A stretch of DNA of 64,000 nucleotides. Origin: Haloplasma contractile (GTDB lineage Bacteria > Bacillota_I > Bacilli_A > Haloplasmatales > Haloplasmataceae). Below the pieces are notes generated by a model that was given only the letters and a program-made list of their open reading frames with translations, ran no database searches and was not told the origin of the DNA. The stretch is from contig JAENYC010000012.1 in the NCBI GenBank assembly GCA_016841945.1, positions 1 through 64,000 on the forward strand. Reading direction: 5' to 3'. Positions 60,429-64,000 of this stretch are shown in pieces (the stretch's first letter is position 1; each line of letters opens with the position of its first letter). A program made the position numbers and the translations under genes.

Positions 60429-61332
60429 GTTCTTCCTCCTTTGCATGAGGGTGGGCTTGCATATATATTTTTCTTAACTGTTCTTTTGAAACATGTGTAT
60501 AAATTTGTGTCGTAGATAGCTGCTCATGACCTAATAATTCCTGAACACTTCTGATATCAGCCCCACTGTTTAATAAATGGGTAGCAAATGTATGTCGTAA
60601 CATATGAGGAGAGATACTTGTAATTTTTGAAGAATTTCCGATAATACGATTTAGAATATCACGAACACCACGAACTGATAATTTTCTTCCCCGATGATTT
60701 AAAAATACAGCATTTGTATTGGATTTCGATTTCATTAATAACTTTTTCCGACTATTGTTGATATAATCGACTAATGCTTCTTGACAAAAATTATTCATCG
60801 GGACAAGTCGCTCTTTATTTCCTTTTCCTTTTACATAGATGATTTTATCATCATAATGGATGTTCTCTAATTCTAAACTACATAACTCACTCACTCGTAA
60901 ACCTGACCCATATAACAACTCTATAATCGCAAGATTCCTCTCTCCTAAAAAATCATCTAAATTTATACTATTATAAAGCTCATTCATTTCAACTTCATAA
61001 AAGAATTTAGGTATTTTCTTCTCCTTTTTAGGTAAGCTGAGCAGTAAAAAAGGATTATCTTTTACATATTCATTACTCTGTAAATACTTATAAAACGATC
61101 TTAAAGAAGATATCTTTCTTGCTAAAGTAGATTTTGATAATTTTCTTTTATGTAAAAAGGATAAATATTTCCTTGCTAACTGATAGGTCATTTCACTTAC
61201 TTTTTTCATATCTTCATACTCTAAAAACTCATAAAAATCACGTAAATCCACTTCATAATTTGTGATAGTATGAGCTGAATAATTTCTTTCATGCGCTAAA
61301 TATTTTTTAAACATGACAATATAATGTTCCAT
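60418..61332 (-). CDS. xerC: Tyrosine recombinase XerC
   Basis: 304 residues. Acts with XerD at dif to resolve chromosome dimers. All catalytic residues are visible: Arg146 (GSGLRVSEL), Lys170 (VKGKGNKER), His243 and Arg246 (HMLRHTFATH), His269 (LLGHEQLS), Tyr278 (QIYTHV). N-terminal SAM-like core-binding domain at about 1-85. It follows trmFO, as in Bacillus trmFO-xerC(codV), which supports XerC over a generic integrase. Confidence 0.93.
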   Translation of the reverse strand: MEHYIVMFKKYLAHERNYSAHTITNYEVDLRDFYEFLEYEDMKKVSEMTYQLARKYLSFLHKRKLSKSTLARKISSLRSFYKYLQSNEYVKDNPFLLLSLPKKEKKIPKFFYEVEMNELYNSINLDDFLGERNLAIIELLYGSGLRVSELCSLELENIHYDDKIIYVKGKGNKERLVPMNNFCQEALVDYINNSRKKLLMKSKSNTNAVFLNHRGRKLSVRGVRDILNRIIGNSSKITSISPHMLRHTFATHLLNSGADIRSVQELLGHEQLSTTQIYTHVSKEQLRKIYMQAHPHAKEEEHEE

Positions 61333-61346
61333 CTTATCACTTCACT

Positions 61347-62657
61347 TTATATTTGATACTTCTCCTTAATCAGTTTAATTTCTTCTAGTGCTCTTTTTGC
61401 ATATAGTGCTTTTCTTTCTTTCTTTTTATGTCTATAATCTAATTTTCTAATGAAGCCAAAGTTTGCATTCATCGGTTGAAAAGATTTAGAATCAGCACTA
61501 GAAATATATTGACTGAGTGCCCCTAACATCGTGACATCAGTAAAATGAATTATTGATTCATGATTTAGAAGTCTTGCCATATTAATTCCTGCAACCATTC
61601 CTGATGCTGCACTTTCTACATAACCTTCTACACCTGTCATCTGTCCGGCAAAGAAAATTTTTTCATTTCCTTTATATTGATAAATATCATTTAAAAATAT
61701 AGGTGAATTAATAAAACTATTACGATGCATAATGCCATAACGCAAAAATTCTGCTTTTTCTAATCCAGGTATCATACGGAAGACCCGTCTTTGTTCAGGG
61801 AAGGTCAAATGTGTTTGAAAACCAACTAAGTTATACATTGTTTTGGCTTTGTTATCTTGACGTAATTGTACCACGGCATGTGGAATTTTACCAGTTTTTG
61901 GGTTTTCTAATCCAACGGGTTTCATAGGTCCATATAATAAGGTTTGTCTACCTCTTTTAGCCATTACTTCAATTGGCATACAACCTTCAAAAAAAATTTC
62001 TTCTTCAAAAGATTTTGGTTTCACAACATTAGCACTCACTAAAGCATCATAAAATTGATTAAACTCCTCTTCAGTCATAGGGCAATTGAGGTAAGCTGCT
62101 TCCCCTTTATCATATCGAGATTTTAAGTATACCTTGTTAAAATCAATGGAATCTTTATCTACGATAGGTGCCGCTGCATCATAAAAATAAAAGTAATCAT
62201 GACCTAACATCCTTTGAATCTTTTGACTTAATTTAGGACTGGTTAATGGTCCTGAAGCGATGATGGTATACCCATTAGGGATGTCTATGACTTCTTTTTC
62301 AACGATTTCTACATTTTCAAATTTTGAAATTTGTTCTGTAACCATTTGCGGGAAACTTTCCCGGTCTACAGCTAGAGCTCCTCCTGCTGGAATTTGAGTT
62401 AAATCTGCTGTTTTAATAATTAAGGAATCTAATACACGCATCTCTTCTTTTAATAATCCTACCCCATTTTCAATACTATTTGAACGAAGCGAATTACTAC
62501 AAACGAGTTCTGCAAAATGAGGGGTTTGATGTGCTTCTGTTGTCTTTTTGGGTCGCATTTCATATAATCGCACTTTAAAACCACGTTTTGCTAATTGATA
62601 ACATGCTTCACTTCCTGCTAAACCTGCACCGATAATATTTACTACTTTATCCATCAT
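61347..62657 (-). CDS. trmFO: tRNA (uracil-54-C5)-methyltransferase, folate/FAD-dependent
   Basis: TrmFO, 436 residues, makes m5U54 in the T-loop using methylene-tetrahydrofolate and FAD. FAD motif [20 protein letters not shown] at about 7-26; Cys53 in [10 protein letters not shown] and a second conserved Cys in [12 protein letters not shown]; the C-terminal part includes [20 protein letters not shown]. Two adjacent ATGs (62657, 62654) are possible starts. It is the first gene of trmFO-xerC-dut. Confidence 0.95.
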   Translation of the reverse strand: MMDKVVNIIGAGLAGSEACYQLAKRGFKVRLYEMRPKKTTEAHQTPHFAELVCSNSLRSNSIENGVGLLKEEMRVLDSLIIKTADLTQIPAGGALAVDRESFPQMVTEQISKFENVEIVEKEVIDIPNGYTIIASGPLTSPKLSQKIQRMLGHDYFYFYDAAAPIVDKDSIDFNKVYLKSRYDKGEAAYLNCPMTEEEFNQFYDALVSANVVKPKSFEEEIFFEGCMPIEVMAKRGRQTLLYGPMKPVGLENPKTGKIPHAVVQLRQDNKAKTMYNLVGFQTHLTFPEQRRVFRMIPGLEKAEFLRYGIMHRNSFINSPIFLNDIYQYKGNEKIFFAGQMTGVEGYVESAASGMVAGINMARLLNHESIIHFTDVTMLGALSQYISSADSKSFQPMNANFGFIRKLDYRHKKKERKALYAKRALEEIKLIKEKYQI

Positions 62658-62665
62658 AACAACTC

Positions 62666-63358
62666 CTAAAAATTAATTTCATAGGTCATTTTTTCGCCAC
62701 CAACTAATGCTAAAGCATGATTGCGAACCACCCATAAATTAGCTATTTTCGCTTTAATATCGTTTGATAAAAGAATAAGACTACAAGCATTGGCCAATTC
62801 TTTATCATGTGTCTTTAAGTCATCAATGATTCTTTTTAGATTCACCTTATATAACCGATGATGATTATAGTATAAATCAATTGCTTTTTGCAACAAGTCA
62901 TTCATTAAAAGAGTAGCTCCTTCAAATTGATTGTTTTGAATCAATCCCTCTATGGTATAAATATCCTGTGATAAAGAAATTTGTCTATTCAAAATATCTT
63001 CATCAGATAACTGAGGTGGACCACTTCTTTTTGCTTCTTCTTTTGCTTTATCGATTAATTCTTTAATATTATCTGATTTATCATATAAAACCTTTGCTGT
63101 AAATGAATAAGGTATTTTTCTTGTTTTTTTAAACAATCTATTTTTAAACCCATCAAATGACCGTTCTAGAATCTGAACCAACTTACCATCTATCAGTTTA
63201 CAACGTACTCTATCTACATCATATTGATAAATTGCTATTAAATCGATATCACTATTTGGATGTACATCTCCACTAGCAACAGAACCAAATAGGATAATTC
63301 CTAATAATTGGGGATCTTTTTTTAATTCTTTAACTATTTTATTGATTATTTTCTCCAT
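62666..63358 (-). CDS. Polymerase-beta-type nucleotidyltransferase with helical C-terminal domain
   Basis: 230 residues. The N-terminal domain (about 1-100) has the nucleotidyltransferase signature [19 protein letters not shown] (GS...DxD), with metal-binding Asp residues in place. The C-terminal half (about 125-230) is a four-helix bundle with [19 protein letters not shown], similar to kanamycin nucleotidyltransferase-type or HEPN-like partners. It could modify a small molecule, RNA or protein. It is 8 bp upstream of trmFO on the same strand, so part of that operon. Confidence 0.7.
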   Translation of the reverse strand: MEKIINKIVKELKKDPQLLGIILFGSVASGDVHPNSDIDLIAIYQYDVDRVRCKLIDGKLVQILERSFDGFKNRLFKKTRKIPYSFTAKVLYDKSDNIKELIDKAKEEAKRSGPPQLSDEDILNRQISLSQDIYTIEGLIQNNQFEGATLLMNDLLQKAIDLYYNHHRLYKVNLKRIIDDLKTHDKELANACSLILLSNDIKAKIANLWVVRNHALALVGGEKMTYEINF

Positions 63359-63465
63359 TTTATCCTCTCCTTATGATTATTTTATCACTTTATTAAGATT
63401 TTTAAAGTTTTTTTCCCCATTTTTACTATTTAGATTTATTTATATAATGAAGGGAGGTGAAAAGC

Positions 63466-63684
63466 ATGAATAAAACATTTGATGGTAAAACCTTAATTTT
63501 AATATTAGAAAATGGTGTGGATGAAAAAGGCAATCCTGTTTATTTGAGAAAATCTATCAAAAACATCTGTGAAACTGCAACTGAACAAGCAATCTATGAT
63601 GTTGGGAATGCTTTAGGTCAATTATTTTCAACCCCGTTATCTAGTATTTGTGTTGACGAAGACTATGTATTAGTCGCAATCTAA
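63466..63684 (+). CDS. DUF1659 family protein
   Basis: 72 residues from ATG 63466 (AGGGAGGTGAAAAGC upstream). Fits the DUF1659 pattern: KTLILILENGVDEKGNPVYL, KNICETATEQAIYDVGNALG and ending DEDYVLVAI. Function unknown; these small proteins are paired with DUF2922 in Bacilli. The partner follows 36 bp downstream. Confidence 0.8.
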   Translation: MNKTFDGKTLILILENGVDEKGNPVYLRKSIKNICETATEQAIYDVGNALGQLFSTPLSSICVDEDYVLVAI

Positions 63685-63720
63685 TTTCAGTAAAAATAAT
63701 TAAAAAGGAGGTGAAACGAA

Positions 63721-63945
63721 ATGAATACTGATAAAAAATTACAATTAACATTCAATACAGAAAACAACAAAACATTTTCACTTTACATTGATGAACCACT
63801 TGAACCTATCGTAGCTGCTGATGTAAAATTAGCCATGGACACTATTATCGCAAATGATGTCATCAATAGTAAAAATGGCGCATTAGTATCAATTAAGAGT
63901 GCTAGATTTATTACCCGTACCGTAGAAGAAATCGTACTACCATAA
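63721..63945 (+). CDS. DUF2922 family protein
   Basis: 74 residues, with AAAAAGGAGGTGAAACGAA before ATG. Matches DUF2922: KLQLTFNTENNKTFSLYID, KLAMDTIIANDVINSKNGAL and IKSARFITRTVEEI. Function unknown; usually next to DUF1659, as here. It ends close to the window edge with its own terminator. Confidence 0.82.
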   Translation: MNTDKKLQLTFNTENNKTFSLYIDEPLEPIVAADVKLAMDTIIANDVINSKNGALVSIKSARFITRTVEEIVLP

Positions 63946-63950
63946 GTAAA

Positions 63951-63981
63951 AATGGCTATCTCAATGTTTGAGATAGCCATT
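63951..63981 (+). terminator. Terminator of the DUF1659-DUF2922 pair
   Basis: AATGGCTATCTCAA-TGT-TTGAGATAGCCATT, a 14-bp perfect stem, followed by ATGATT rather than a T run. Confidence 0.65.
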
Positions 63982-64000
63982 ATGATTAATCATCATCAAA

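Noticed and set aside
60418-61332. xerC as a phage or transposon integrase
   Set aside because: It lies in the conserved trmFO-xerC order, has normal length, and no attachment repeats or phage genes are near.

Overview
The window comes from an AT-rich, endospore-forming member of the Bacillota (Bacilli-type gene order). The evidence is a full Bacillus-like housekeeping complement in the usual gene neighbourhoods, a small acid-soluble spore protein (SspI), a CotD-like coat protein, YlbD and YlbE, and four YjcZ-type sporulation miniproteins behind promoters that resemble the mother-cell sigma-K (or sigma-E) type. The low GC and reduced families suggest a lineage near Turicibacter/Haloplasma, but this is inference; no 16S rRNA gene is present to settle it. 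I see no tRNA or rRNA genes, insertion sequences, prophage or CRISPR arrays.

Layout. 1-6.1 kb (minus): a membrane-anchored protein with pullulanase-type starch-binding domains, then the operon rimP-nusA-rnpM(ylxR)-ylxQ-infB-rbfA behind a leader hairpin. 6.2-9.0 kb (minus): an rRNA methyltransferase of the SpoU family, a GNAT-like protein, a small unknown, and an HTH-TPR regulator translationally coupled to a 41-residue exported-type peptide. 9.2-14.2 kb: pheST behind a phenylalanine T-box, a CotD-like coat protein, a YgjP-type metallopeptidase and sspI. 14.2-25 kb (minus): a glycerophosphodiesterase, an M42 aminopeptidase, an HdeD-like membrane protein, a 1388-residue tandem DUF445 protein, a nuclease-Rad3/DinG helicase fusion and several small membrane proteins. 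25-35.2 kb: topA, dprA, rnhB, a plus-strand PadR/HAAS pair with a Nudix pseudogene, then rbgA, lepB, rplS (own promoter and leader), trmD, rimM, an AI-2E-type permease, khpA and rpsP.

35.3-37.7 kb: ylbG-ylbF-ylbE-ylbD (minus) facing away from four consecutive tiny YjcZ-like genes (plus). 37.7-43.8 kb: def, a TPR protein, a Cof-type HAD phosphatase, RNase J and metK under a SAM-I riboswitch. 43.8-49.9 kb: a membrane protein with a degenerate HD-GYP domain, a large lipoprotein and an FtsX-type permease without its ATPase. 49.9-60 kb (minus): rpsB-tsf-pyrH-frr, an inserted six-helix membrane protein, and uppS-cdsA-dxr-rseP-proS; the ProRS lacks the editing (INS) domain. 60-64 kb: trmFO-xerC-dut, a nucleotidyltransferase, and a plus-strand DUF1659/DUF2922 pair.

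Most genes serve translation (initiation and elongation factors, ribosomal proteins, tRNA synthetases, tRNA/rRNA modification, ribosome assembly), RNA decay, DNA topology and uptake, and envelope lipid precursors. Several are controlled by recognisable RNA switches: the Phe T-box, the SAM-I riboswitch, and probable ribosomal-protein leaders ahead of rplS and rpsB. The best candidate for an undescribed system is the HTH-TPR regulator with its overlapping small exported peptide (7571-8991), which has the architecture of an RNPP-type peptide quorum-sensing cassette.
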